Assembly (NCBI GenBank): GCA_012932295.1
Contig: JAAONU010000010.1
Span: 19,056,712-19,120,711 of the forward strand
Origin: Cyclina sinensis
Taxonomy: Eukaryota > Mollusca > Bivalvia > Venerida > Veneridae
DNA length: 64,000 bases
Reading direction: 5' to 3'
Position 1 is the first letter of the stretch; the number at the start of each line of letters is the position of its first letter. Of this stretch, positions 13,605-25,198 are shown piece by piece. A program made the position numbers and the translations under genes. The notes beneath the pieces are model-generated. The model was not told where the DNA came from, made no database searches, and was given only the letters and a program-made list of their open reading frames with translations.

Positions 13605-13778
13605 TTTGCCCTCAACTGACGTTAGTAAATGGACGGTTGAATGGAAGTGCATCATCTTATGATATTGGAACAGTGCTATCAGCGTCTTGCCAATCGGGGT
13701 ACAAATTAGATGGGGATGAGATAACAGAATGCCTATTAAACGGTACCTGGAGTGCAGCTACAACTTGTGAAGCCGTTG
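13605..13778 (+). CDS. Sushi domain exon A, unit 5
   Basis: 174-nt phase 1-1 exon, same protein as in unit 4. The upstream intron has the same deletion junction as unit 4. Confidence 0.9.
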
Positions 13779-14198
13779 GTAAGAATTGCTTTTATTAACA
13801 ACAATTGCATTTCAGCTTGAAACAAAATAAAAATTAATACATTGACCCATCGTTCATGTTATATGTACACTAAATATTGACTCACAAAACATGTCTGAAA
13901 TGAACATCACGAATGTATCAACTTACTGAAGCAAGAACTTTTGTCAAAATTCTTAGAGACAAAATGAAGAAAAAAACTGCTTCATATTTGAATCTTACGT
14001 CAAGTAATAGGAATGGCTATTTATATTTTAGATCTGTTTGTATTTCAATGTTTGCTATTACGAGAAATTGTATCAAACATGGTACTTATCTCTGTTTTAT
14101 GGAACTGAACGGCCAACTTTTTGTTGAACTTTAATCAACAGTGTCTTACAGAGCGTTTGGTATAATTGCTCGGCCATTGTCTTAGCTATTTTTTGCAG

Positions 14199-14366
14199 AT
14201 TGTGGTAGCTTACATGTGGGTTATGGACATATTAATAGCACCATTACTACATTTCCGACTGCACTTTCAGTAGAGTGTGATCCAGGTTATGAGAATAAGG
14301 GAGATTCAGTTATAGTTTGTAGCTCAAAAGGAAAATGGATCGGTAAAGTTAACTGCACACAAATCG
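14199..14366 (+). CDS. Sushi domain exon B, unit 5
   Basis: 168-nt phase 1-1 exon with HVGYGH and TALSVE substitutions and VNCTQ like unit 1. It is the last exon inside the recent array. Confidence 0.9.
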
Positions 14367-15046
14367 GTAAGACGCAATAAATGGTCAAATGTTGTAATTT
14401 ACATATTCATAGATTGTTTAGGTGCCTAACAAGAAATTTGTTGAATGGCTGGGCAAGAGGAAGGTCATTTTATCTAAAAATACTGTTTCGTTGTTGCTGT
14501 TACTGCTTTAATGAAATGCTTAAAATATGATAATTATATATATTAAAAAACATAAAACACGTTGCTCTCATGAAATCATTGAAACTATCATATTTGAAGC
14601 ATTTCATAACTGCTTCAAAATAAACTTCAAATAAATTCATATATATGCGTCTAATGTTTTAGACATTGTATGCAGAAAATAAATTGAAAATGTAGTTTTA
14701 CAGCAATTTGGTTCTGTTCTCGACCTAAAATGAGAGTGCATAATGTATTAATAATTGGTCACTTCTCAGTGGCCTAAAAAAGAAAATAAGATAGTGTTTT
14801 GTTTTCTTTAATTCAAAGAAAACAAAGGCATAAATTTATAGGTTTCTGGAGTGTATTTTCACTTATAATTTCCAAAATATCATACATATTTTTTTCTACT
14901 TTTTAAAGCTATCGTGACTTTTTGGGGTCAAACATTTCAATTATTGCATTACACCCTTTTGTATTGGATAATTTATACTCTCATATAGACCTCTGAACAT
15001 TTGCAATTAACATTACCTTTAGTGGTTGTTTTCTAAAAACTTCTAG

Positions 15047-15211
15047 AATGTGCTCCTTTGAATTTGTCAAATGGAGAATATACTGGATGCACAACTGTTG
15101 GATCAGTGGTTGTTGCAAAATGTCACTTAGGGTATGTACTAAATGGAAATTCTACAAGAGAATGCTTAGTAGATGGAACATGGAGTGGGTCTTCTAAATG
15201 TGAACCCGTAG
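15047..15211 (+). CDS. Divergent sushi exon D
   Basis: A 165-nt phase 1-1 exon after TTCTAG with donor GTAG|GTAATG. It encodes E-C-APLNLSNG, GCTTVG, KCHLGY, DGTWSG and KCEPV. It has five Cys, the extra one in GCTT at the same place where the unit-2 C exon gained a Cys. It is not part of the recent array. Confidence 0.88.
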
Positions 15212-15566
15212 GTAATGTGTTATTTCTTTTCAGCACAGAATACAGAATGATTGATTTTAATGACAACATATCTAGTTAGCTAGTTGTCGTTAGCATGCAA
15301 TTATTTACCCGCGTTCTATACTAAATCGTTATCTTTAAGCAAATTTCACCTTTACAGCATAAGAAGAATAATATAAATCTGAATTAACAAGTCCCAACAC
15401 CAAAGGGCTACATTTCAAGAAAAAAAAAAAAAAAAAAACGTTTGAACTTTTTTATGCGGAGAGTCCTGCACGTTTCTGTTACCACATTTTAGTTATTTTA
15501 AGCTTTAGGCTGATAAACAGAGCTTATATTTAATGAAAACTATTCTTTAAACATTGCAAACAACAG

Positions 15567-15734
15567 ATTGTGGGCCGTTGATATTAAGGAATGGGAGATA
15601 CAATTCGACCTCTACGACTTTAGGAACAAAACTGTCTCCCTTCTGCAATAACGGATATCATGTCGTCGGTGATGCAGTAAGAATATGTCAAGCAGACGGT
15701 ACCTGGAGTGGAAATACGAGCTGTGTGGAGAACG
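15567..15734 (+). CDS. Sushi exon E, last sushi before the lectin domain
   Basis: 168-nt phase 1-1 exon after AACAACAG. It starts DCGPLILRNG and has four Cys, NNGY, ADGTWSG and an NTSC sequon. Donor AACG|GTATGA. It is closest in pattern to exon C but clearly diverged, so probably the older neighbour of the amplified array. Confidence 0.9.
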
Positions 15735-15747
15735 GTATGATTAAAAA

Positions 15748-16026
15748 CTGGTTTTAGCTAGCACCACTCAGTATATAATTAACATTGCCTCTCTATGCCA
15801 TGCCATCAACGCTTAGGGACCACAATGGAAATAAGGGTTTACCCTTTTTTGTGTTATCCCTGGTGTTGGTGTACATGTCATGGTTTTTGTGCTCATGTAT
15901 GTGTTATACTTATTATCACTTCATGTGTTTAAATACCATGTAACTATGTACATTATGCCAAAATAAATCTTATCTTATCTTATCTTAACAAATTGGTTTT
16001 TAGCTAGCACTTCTCAGTATATAATT
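15748..16026. mobile_element. LINE 3' end (5'-truncated) with about 33-bp target duplication
   Basis: A 212-bp insert (15,781-15,992) ends in AATAAATCTTATCTTATCTT, a simple-repeat tail typical of non-LTR elements that end in short tandem repeats. It contains the small palindrome AAGGGTTTACCCTT. Flanks of about 33 bp (15,748-15,780 and 15,993-16,026; both contain TTTTAGCTAGCAC and CTCAGTATATAATT) are direct repeats with few mismatches, as expected from target-primed reverse transcription. It sits in the intron 14 bp after exon E and leaves the splice donor intact. Confidence 0.75.
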
Positions 16027-16373
16027 GTTTGAAACAAAGAAAATGCTACGAATGAAGTAGATACAATCATTCAGAGATGAATTAACAGTGATAAGTTTAA
16101 AGACGATGAATATTTTATTTATTTTAAAAGCAGTATGTATGTCATTTTTTGTGACAATAGAAAGAAGAAATAGATATTCTATCAAATAATGAAATCTTGA
16201 GCATTTATCCTGTGTGAAGATTTGTTTAACAAATATGGCAAATCGATTATTTATTTATTTTTCTATCCAAATATGTATTGTCAGCATAACTACATAGTAA
16301 GACTGTTGCAACAGATCGTTCATGAATGACGCATCTTTATAGATACGGCATAATTGAGTATACACGTTTTCAG

Positions 16374-16462
16374 AAAAATGCCAGTGTGACGGATGGGATA
16401 GATTTGGTGACTCATGTTACTTACTTTTATACAACTATATAAGAACATTTTCAGCAGCTAAA
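16374..16462 (+). CDS. C-type lectin domain exon 1
   Basis: An 89-nt exon (phase 1 in, phase 0 out, donor AAA|GTATGT) after ACACGTTTTCAG. It encodes E-K-C-Q-C-DGW-DRFGDSCY, the classic N-terminal start of a long-form C-type lectin-like domain (two extra N-terminal Cys plus the W-x-x-F-x-x-SCY core), then the first alpha helix (TFSAAK). The incoming phase matches sushi exon E, placing the lectin domain in the same protein, C-terminal to all sushi domains. Confidence 0.9.
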
Positions 16463-17763
16463 GTATGTATGAGTTCTTTCTCTTACGGAGCAATAATTTA
16501 CTTATTTACTTATTTAGATCTGATATATATCCGAAGATTTGAATATTGTTAACATTTTCATTTCCAATAATTATACGTTCGGGAACATTTCTATGATAAA
16601 AAATTAGGTAGTTGAAATGTTGAGATTTTTTGCTTTGGTTTTAGTAAAGTTAAGGTGTTGAAGTTTTTACATAACATCCGTATAATTCATTTTTATCTCC
16701 TAGTCATAAATCTTAGTTGTGATATTTTTATTGTTTGTTTGTTTGTTTGATCGTTTGGTTTGTCTTTTCTTATCAAGTAACAAAATAAATCAGGTTTTAT
16801 TACTGTATGAATGCAATATTTAATTCGCTTATGAATAATCAGAACTTAAGAAAATGCTGTTTCCGCTTTTTTAAAGCTAAATTTCTTGCTTTTTTCGGGT
16901 TAACCTCCAGCCCATATGCAATGTATACTTGTATAACTTATCTGATGACCATTGATTGTACATGGTATTTCGAGTACCTAACTTAAAGCTATCTACCTTG
17001 ATATTTGATGAATTACAAACAGGCATATACTGTTGATTCGAACGTAACATCAACAAACAAATAAAATACAAACAAACAAAACAAAAGAAAACAAGCAAAC
17101 AAAACAACAACAGCAAAACAGAGGTACTTAAAAGTACGTTACATTAAACAAAAGAAACACAGAATCTGTTACTACTTATGTAGATATGAAAGTAAACATT
17201 TTTTTCATTTATTGAATTCGTGTCTGTATTGTAATATGAATAATGGTTAGTATATACAAGCATTCTTGGATGTTGTTTTGGGGACGGCAATTTGTGACAT
17301 TGATTATACATGTAAACAGCAAGAAAAAAACTTAGATTATCAATATGATATATAACTTATCAATATATGATATATAAATTATCAATATATAATATATAAA
17401 TTGTCAATATATAATGTAAAAATTGTCAATATATAATGTAGAAATTATCAGTATTTTAAAATCTTTAATCTTTTGTTTTTGAATCGGAAGCTTTTATCGA
17501 GTAAATATATATTTTTGATTGCATAAAACTAGGTAATACAGCAGTTTACATGATGATGGTTTGCAAAAACAGGCCCAGAGCAGGGACACAAAATTATGTT
17601 GTTTTAAAAAAAATGCTTCAACGGAAAACGAAAATTCAAGAAGGTTTGAAATCTCTGACTTAACATGATGATGAGACCAAGTGAACGAGAAAATGAGAAT
17701 AGTCTATATCTATTTTTAACATCCAATCTATGTCAGTGTTTTGTGTCACATGTAGCTCAGGTA

Positions 17764-18130
17764 TATTTGGTACTGGGTTATTTTGTATATATGGATTTAG
17801 CGTTCAGTTCGTAGCTTTTTTTATTGTTTATCAGATGAGAGAACCCCCGGACTATTGTATTAAGATCTAGATTATGTTGTTTATATTAATTTAGCGTTCA
17901 ATCCGTAGCTTTTTTATTGTTTATCAAATGAGAGAACCCCCATACTATTGTATTAGGATCTGGGTTATTTTGTATATATGGATTTAGCATTCAATCCGTA
18001 GCTTTTTTATTGTTTATCAAATGAGAGAACCCCCATACTATTGTATTAGGATCTAGGTTATTTTGTATATATGGATTTAGCGTTCAATCCGTAGCTTTTT
18101 TATTGTTTATCAAATGAGAAAACCCCCATG
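17764..18130. repeat. Minisatellite of about 100 bp, three to four copies
   Basis: A unit containing GTAGCTTTTTTATTGTTTAT, GAGAGAACCCCC and TTTGTATATATGGATTTAGC repeats head to tail in the intron before lectin exon 2. Confidence 0.85.
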
Positions 18131-18354
18131 ATATAAATAGTTTACGAGTTTCATTTTCGACACAAGCTGCTACTTAATGTCATTTATAATATATATCATT
18201 GTGCCATTGATTATTGCTGCTTAAGTTTACTATTGGAAATTTTTCCGTAGAGCAACACTAAAATGCTAAAACATCTAGTTGAAAAGCTTTATAAACAGGA
18301 AAACATAGTGTTCAAGATCTAACCGCTTGCTGACATCTTCATCGATTACTACTG

Positions 18355-18356
18355 AC

Positions 18357-18433
<77 letters not shown>

Positions 18434-18443
18434 TTAGATAGAT

Positions 18444-18512
<69 letters not shown>

Positions 18513-18522
18513 TTAGATAGAT

Positions 18523-18558
<36 letters not shown>

Positions 18559-18580
18559 TATAGATAGATAGAGAGAGATT
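18355..18580. repeat. GATA microsatellite
   Basis: More than 50 tandem GATA units. The block GATAGTTAGATAGATGATA appears twice about 100 bp apart, showing that a longer segment was itself duplicated inside the array. Intronic. Confidence 0.97.
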
Positions 18581-18715
18581 TCTGAGAGTAAAACATAATT
18601 CGAAGTGTAGTGTCGTAGTTTAACTTCCTATGTGATAGAAATAATATTAGCTATCTAAAACTACGTTCTATATAACGAAGTACGTTAAACCACTTACTTG
18701 TTCATTCGTTTTCAG

Positions 18716-18824
18716 GAATTGTGCAAAAGTGGATTTAGCGCAGAGCTTTCACAGGCAGAAACTCCAGAAGAAAACGAGCTGATCAAATCATTGATAATGC
18801 AAAAAAACATGCCTATAAATCAAA
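18716..18824 (+). CDS. C-type lectin domain exon 2
   Basis: A 109-nt exon (phase 0 in, phase 1 out) after TTCGTTTTCAG, donor CAAA|GTAAGC. It encodes ELCKSGFSAELSQAETPEEN and then LIKSLIMQ. This is the conserved lectin Cys, the G-x-x-x-A/L-S/A element and the E-x-x-E-N helix 2. The preceding intron (2.25 kb) holds a minisatellite and a long GATA array. Confidence 0.9.
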
Positions 18825-19717
18825 GTAAGCTCATTTTAGTTAAGCTGTATTGTGTTTCTTTTTGCTTTTAGTGAGAATCCTAAAAGAACTCCAGAGCAAT
18901 ATTTAAAAACATCCTAAAGGAATATTAGCTTACGGGATTTATTAAAATTCATTTATTGATCTAGAGCTATTTACACTTACCGTATTTACATAAAACGTTC
19001 TCGAGTTTACTTCTGCAAATGTAAATAGGCTCTTTAAATCAGCTTAAACGGGCGGACATATAACAACAACGCAATGCAGATCTTGGTTCAGAATACGCTG
19101 TAACTGTTCTATATATTATTTGTCAAATGTTACGTACCCTGTATTAACTTTGTGCAAATGGTTCATTATTTAAAGTGACATCTATATCCTTTACCAACCT
19201 TTACTGCACTTAAAAACAGAATCATATACGAAATAGAAAATTAATATTCGAATAGTAAGCAGGGCTTATCATACGTTTAATGTAGTAGATTCCAAATACC
19301 TTACGTCCACTCTGAAGACTATTCAATTCCATTAATTTGTGTAGGATTGAGACATTTTCACTGAAATGCATGATTTAAAAACCCACTCAAGCCATTTTAT
19401 TTCTCTCTAGTTTTTGGCAGTTTTATGTTGTTTTAGTTTTACAACAGAAACTTTTATAGAAGTTAAATTCAATTTCTTTCTTTTTTGATATATTACAATT
19501 GTTTCAAATGTTTTATACATGATGGTTAAACAACTGTGATTTCAGTCATTAATTTCTCCAAAAGTAGACAGTAAAATATTTGATAAGTTGCCTACTTGTT
19601 CAGAATACTACATGAATAAAAATACTTGTAGCTTATTTGAAGCCCTTAAGATTTATGTTGAAGTATACGTTGTGTTACGGTCTAGTGCATACCTTCTTAT
19701 AACTGCGTCATGTAATC

Positions 19718-19870
19718 GATTCTTTGGCTCAGTGGTTAAGGTGTTCGTCTTCGATGCACTAACATTAGAGTTCGAATCCCACTCTGGATTGTGTATTCTA
19801 AGATGCCTTGCATCTTTCTGTTTCGGACTTGCGTGATAACATCCCATCATCATGAAGTGGGTGGGGTAAA
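19718..19870 (+). mobile_element. tRNA-derived SINE
   Basis: A polymerase III A-box-like sequence (TGGCTCAGTGGTTAAGG, about 19,725) and a near-perfect B box (GAGTTCGAATCCC, about 19,768) sit at tRNA spacing, with extra variable-arm bases suggesting a Ser/Leu-type tRNA ancestor. A non-tRNA body follows to about 19,870. Not a functional tRNA: the acceptor stem does not pair. Intronic in the sushi-lectin gene. Confidence 0.6.
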
Positions 19871-20971
19871 TTGATGCAATGTCTATAATTTTATGTTATT
19901 AGTTATCAATTTGGCCTTTTCTATTGATTTGCTTTTTGTCAGCAGTCATTAGTCAGTAGGCCTTCATAATGCGAATGATTACTTACCAAGTAACTGTTGT
20001 TTTTTATGGTCGTACTCAAAGAATTGTGTTTCTCTACACCCTATAACCCTATTAAGTCGGGTGAAGTTTGAATTGAATATTAGTCATGTCTTAAAACTCC
20101 TATGGTTAAAGTGTTTTGTATCTAGTGTCTATATTTTGTCCTAAGATAGGTCAAAATTAAAAAAAGCTTAATTCACTGAGTGTTGACAAAATGTTTATTA
20201 GTAGCGTAATTCCTCAATTCACCTGGAATCGGCCCAATATACATAGTCTTTACCAAACTCTTTAACACTAGCGAGACAGTTTGATCATTATATGGGTGCA
20301 GAATGGATAGCAGTTTTTTTTTTGTTGTTTTTTTTTTTCTAAAAAAATCCAAATACTCAGTTCAGTTGAATAAACATAAGTCTGATTATAAAACATTCCT
20401 TTTTGTTTATACCTTCTGTCGTATTAACAAACATTAACGATTAGATCAATATATATTGTATCTCATCAGTCCGTTTATTATAAAACGGAAAATACTGAAA
20501 AAATGTTTGGGAAAATAAAAAGTTCAAGAATGATTTATTAGTACATATTTAGAAAGCGTTTATGTATAGTAGATAGCAAACCACCGAAAGAGTGTTTATT
20601 TATTTATTTTATTTTTATATTTTCTATAAAATACTCATATCTATAAATTCCCTTTTTTGTTGCAATTGAATTTCCGACTGACACCCTGAAATTTGTTCTT
20701 GTTTCCGTCAATATCATTAACATGTACCTGATTTTAAAAGAAATATATTTTCACAAAATGTTCGGGTATGCCTCTTAAATTTGAAACAGCCCTACAAGGA
20801 CATTTTCTTCATCTTATATATCATTCCAATGCCAATTACCTTGCAAAACTTAACTAAAAAAAAACATAATTTTAAAACTGTCAATTTAGGTTTCATCTGC
20901 TTCTAAATTCATAAGCACTAAGAAACGCTTTAATTCCAGCTCTCAATTTTTCCTGGGTAAACACATGAAAC

Positions 20972-20972
<1 letters not shown>

Positions 20973-21009
<37 letters not shown>
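20973..21009. repeat. (AG)n microsatellite
   Basis: About 18 uninterrupted AG units in the intron before lectin exon 3. Confidence 0.95.
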
Positions 21010-21015
<6 letters not shown>

Positions 21016-21175
21016 AATAAAAATGTGAAAAATGTGATTTTTTTTTTTTTGATTTTTTTTGTCTGATAAATTACATATTAAACTATGACAAATATGTTAA
21101 TGGAAATGAAAACTGATAGTTTCTTTTAAAAAATCTGCCATTTCGTTTTTACTTATTTTTTCCACATAATTTCAG

Positions 21176-21259
21176 TAAGAGTATACTGGACGGGTTTAGT
21201 TAGGAACCCTGAAGAAATAAACCATAGGTGGTACGGTGGTGCTGAGCTTACCTATGACG
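21176..21259 (+). CDS. C-type lectin domain exon 3
   Basis: An 84-nt exon (phase 1 in and out) after CATAATTTCAG with donor GACG|GTAAGA. It encodes YWTGLVRNPEE (equivalent of the WIGL core) and RWYGGAELTYD (the W-x-x-G segment). No EPN or QPD sugar-binding tripeptide is present in this stretch or the next exon, so canonical calcium-dependent mannose or galactose binding is not supported. Confidence 0.9.
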
Positions 21260-22139
21260 GTAAGATATCTAACATTGCTTTAATACAGGAAGTGAATATC
21301 CCGAATATCCTGATTTTTTTTAAATAATAGAATGGCGAGTCAATCTTCAAGTATAATTAAGTAACTATTTTTTTTAACGGCAGATATACATTTGCAAATC
21401 AAGACCGATACATATTTTTAAAATTAAATAAGTATTATTTCTTTACCTCTACATTATCGAACCATAGTACCCAAGATTAAAGGTTTGCTCTGCATCCACA
21501 AATCTCGTATGTTACTGAGCACCAGAAGACGCTTGTACATCATGTTAAGCAACATCCTGTCCGCATCGGAGTCTACTTTTTTACATCAAATTCATCAAAC
21601 AACAAACCTTTAGTCGGCTTTGAAGGTTTAAGTGCCAATTAATACTAAACAAGAATTTTTTTTCCTGGGTGTAACAGGACTGTGTTAGTAAAGCTTGTGA
21701 TCTTATTTATATCGGATTGATTGAGAAATAATTGACGAGACCAAACTTGGTTTTAACAACCTGTCCTGGATTTATGTCCTGATTTTTTTCCAGATTTAAA
21801 CATGTACATTTTATCCTTAAATATTTATAAAACATCTTTTGGGATGCTTAAAAAACATAAAATGTTGTGGGTCCTATATGAATAGATATATGGAGTGGTA
21901 CAACACTCGAAAAATAAGGTTATCCTTCCCTACAAGGATATTTCCTTCATCTTCCTACACATTAAATATTTGTAAGGAATCAGTTGTAAAGACAGGATGG
22001 AAATAAGAACAACCAATAATTGTTTTTCAGAATTTCCTTATACATTCCTAATTTTGACAACAGTTTTAAAGTTGTTGTTTTAATTCAAAAAAAAATCTTA
22101 ATGATCATCGTTCCTTTTATAATTCAGTCAATCTCAAAG

Positions 22140-22545
22140 ATACATATTATTACTTTTATTACATTATTACATTTATTATTATTTATATTATTACTTTTAT
22201 TACATTATTTATATTATTACTTTTATTCCATTATTACATTTATTATTTTTATATCATTATTTTTATTCCATTTTTAAATTTATTATTTTTATATTATTAC
22301 TTTTATTACATTATTGCATTTATTATTTTATATTATTACTTTTATTACATTATTACATTTATTATGTTTATATCATTATTACATTATTACATTAATTATT
22401 TTTATATTATTGATTTTATTACATTATTACATTTATTACATTATTACATTTATTATTTTTATATTATTACTTTTATTATTTTTATATTATTCCTTTTATT
22501 ACATGATTACATTAATTATTTTATATAATTACTTTTATTACAGAC
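22140..22545. repeat. ATT-rich tandem low-complexity tract
   Basis: About 400 bp of TTATTACATTATTACATTTA-like repeats run right up to the acceptor of lectin exon 4. Reading frames here are artefacts. Confidence 0.92.
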
Positions 22546-22653
22546 TTTTTAATAGAAAACTATGGAGATCAAACCTGTGCAACATACAGCGGAAATACCG
22601 GCTGGAATAGAGATGATTGCGACTATGAATATGCCGCTATATGTGAACAGTAA
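22544..22653 (+). CDS. C-type lectin domain exon 4 with stop codon
   Basis: After TTTTATTACAG, phase 1 in. It encodes DFLIENYGDQTCATYSG, GWNRDDC and YEYAAICEQ, then TAA. The C-x...-W-N-x-x-x-C...-Y-x-x-I-C-E end of the lectin fold is complete, so the domain has all disulphide cysteines. WNRDD is the usual WND position. The same sequence also contains a strong donor, ACA|GTAAGG, overlapping the stop, so the transcript may instead splice to 24,119 and end three codons later. No transmembrane segment follows, suggesting a secreted C terminus. Confidence 0.88.
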
Positions 22654-22718
22654 GGACAACTGTTCTAAACATGTGCATAGTATACATGTACAATAATTTA
22701 TATTTAGGAAATATATTT

Positions 22719-22812
22719 TGAGTGATCTACAGTCCAATATAGCATGGTGTCGAGTTCAGATGCGTAATATTTTAATCACCAAGGCTGTCGGCTATACTGG
22801 ACGGTAGATCAC
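22719..22812. repeat. Hairpin-forming interspersed repeat
   Basis: GTGATCTACAGTCCAATATA (22,719) is followed about 50 bp later by its imperfect reverse complement, TATACTGGACGGTAGATCAC. Probably part of a small foldback element just 3' of the lectin gene. Confidence 0.6.
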
Positions 22813-24118
22813 CAAAAATTTAAAATCTATTTCCATTCTAACACATATATGTACTTATAAGGGACACAATTATGTGCATTACTTATCATGTCATTTTACG
22901 GTTACAAACCCTGACAGGCTATTCCGTTTACCCCGCCATTCATTCACGTGAAAATGAAAACAGCAAGGTCATTGTTTTAGTTTATTAGCTAATAATTTAC
23001 CTTAAAAAAATATCAATAATTTTCATCATTAATGAACATCAAAGAAGATAATTTCGTCCATAGCAATATTTCACTAATGAAAATATTTTAAAACAATTAT
23101 TGATAAGAACAGACAAAAGTAGTTTAAAGTGACATCAGCGGGCGCGCTTGTATTGAGCGTGCTATAATGTATATGATATGTCACGCTAAAATCCTCCTTT
23201 GTTTATTATCGGCGAATTGCAAATAGTGTTAGAATTATTTTTGATAAAATGTTGTGGCTCCTATCCGGGGAGATTTGGTCTGATAGATACAACCCCAAGC
23301 CAAAAAGGTTATCAAAGTACAACCCATATCTATAAGTCTATATTTAAAATATATTTAAAATTCATTCGATATATAATATTTTCGATTTATAAAAGCATCA
23401 GTAGAAATCTGTTCTGTATGAAGATTTAAGAAAAACAACACTTTCAAGGTACTCAGAAGAAAGATACCTGTAGCACGACAGACAACATTGTTTTCGGATT
23501 TTGCCGGTACATGTAAAAATGCAAAGGACTAAAAAACAAAGCTCTGTTGACCATGATAACATATGTTATTGTTAACAGACATTTTTGACTCGAAAAAGGA
23601 GTTTTCAAAAAGTCAGTCCAGTTTCAATAACGAAAAAATTACATTAACTAGCGTCAGTTTGTTTAGGAGCACACAATGTTAAACCATATAGACCATTGTC
23701 AATGTTTGTCATTTTGTTCTATTTTAAAATATTCCATACTCGGACTCAGTAATCAGATTCACATATTTCAAGCTCTACTAATATGATAATGGTATTTATG
23801 TGATGAGTTATGACACAACTGTGCACATGGTCGAATCATAATAATATGATTCATTAATATGTATCTGAATCATTCTTATTCATAAATTTAAATGTAATTT
23901 TATTCATTTAGCATTATAACTTTATTTTGCCTTATTTATTCGAATATGTGGTTATTAAGATTTACTAATGTCAAATGGAATACAAGCAAAAAAATACATT
24001 ATAGCCATTTGAATTGTGACAAAACTGCAAACAGATTTCAATTTAATTTAACACTGAGCAGTTTTCGTTCAATAAATGTTTTGTCTAAAAGTGTGATAAT
24101 ATTTTTTTTTCTTTTTAG
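22813..24118. other. No gene seen
   Basis: AT-rich sequence downstream of the lectin stop, with only short chance reading frames. No splice-bounded exon with recognisable protein similarity. Confidence 0.6.
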
Positions 24119-24460
24119 GCATTGCTAGCAAAACAAACTCTGACAAGATATGGAGATGACCTGGACATGAAAACCGACGATGCTGAGATCTAAACAAATT
24201 CTTTTAAAATCTAATATTCATATAAATAATTGACTTATATCTGCAAATCATTGTATCATAATAAAAGATACATATAACTCTTTTATCAGCTTGTTCATTG
24301 CTCAACGTAAGTCGTTGGGTCTTATACACTAGAAATCCTAACCTCATTTGAACAAAGCTGCATATAAGAAAAAATAATGACAAAGCGAAAACGAATATTC
24401 TTTTAACTTGCACACGTTTCAAAATGTACAACTTCACAGAAACAATAAAGTGTTATTAGT
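24119..24460 (+). other. Candidate 3' terminal exon / 3' UTR of the sushi-lectin gene
   Basis: A long pyrimidine tract and AG (ends 24,118) precede this stretch, and AATAAA occurs at about 24,443. Joined to the phase-2 donor at the end of lectin exon 4, it would add Gln-His-Cys and stop at once (TAG at 24,125). In another frame it is open for 24 codons to TAA at 24,191-24,193, but no donor of matching phase was found. Most likely it is 3' UTR or unused sequence. Confidence 0.35.
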
Positions 24461-25136
24461 TCATATTTAAACTACTTATTTAAATTTTTAATTAAAAATG
24501 CGTCGTCAGCAGTTTAAATGAACATATTTAAAACATTTAAGTAACATTTACTTACCTGTTTTCTGTTTCTCATATTTACATAAAATATACAGTATCTACG
24601 GACTTATTCAGTTTACCCCTGCGCAGTTAGATAACTTTCGTAGACAAACGTAGAATAACAACCTTTTCTCCTCGAGATGCTATGTGAAAAATTGTTTAAA
24701 TGTTTCGTTGATGTCCACCTGTATACTGCGAATACATAGGGCAATGTTGATATCTAAATCTGGCACATTTTTTCGCGATAATCTTTTAATGCATCAGCAA
24801 AATATTGCTATTGCATTATTTTCTGAAGAATAACTGATATTGTACAATAGAACAAAAGTCCAGCAGCTGCTTGCCTGCTTCCCGTGTCATGTATTAATAA
24901 GTAAGGAGAGCCCAAAATAGGTTTGCTGCGTTTTCATTTACTGTCATGAAATCTGTACCGACTGTACCTGTGTAGCATGGACCTAACAGCAGTACTGATT
25001 TGTCGTCCCGATTATAATCAAACGTAAGAACAGTTAATATTGCCTGTATTCTTATTTTAGTATTATCAGACAAAAAATTAACTTAATAAAGGTTCTTTGA
25101 CTGAAAGAGACCTAAGCTAGACCTATTCTACATTGA

Positions 25137-25198
<62 letters not shown>

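Larger units (their letters stand above)
1..15022 (+). repeat. Tandem array of five gene-internal sushi-exon units
   Basis: Five head-to-tail genomic units begin at the motif ACTGACTGG (about 1, 3440, 7130, 10810 and 13488). Each full unit carries exon A, exon B and exon C in order, and introns are nearly as conserved as exons. Unit 1 starts at the window edge and lacks about 330 bp that units 2 and 3 have upstream of exon A. Units 4 and 5 share a deletion of nearly 1 kb upstream of exon A with the same junction (around 10,880 and 13,560). Unit 5 loses homology at about 15,022, where exon C is replaced by a divergent sushi exon. Units 2/3 and 4/5 are therefore sister pairs, pointing to recent amplification by unequal crossing-over inside one gene. 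Confidence 0.93.

Noticed and set aside
22020..22610. Two open frames of 85-98 codons rich in Leu/Ile/Tyr
   Set aside because: Produced by the ATT-rich tandem tract.
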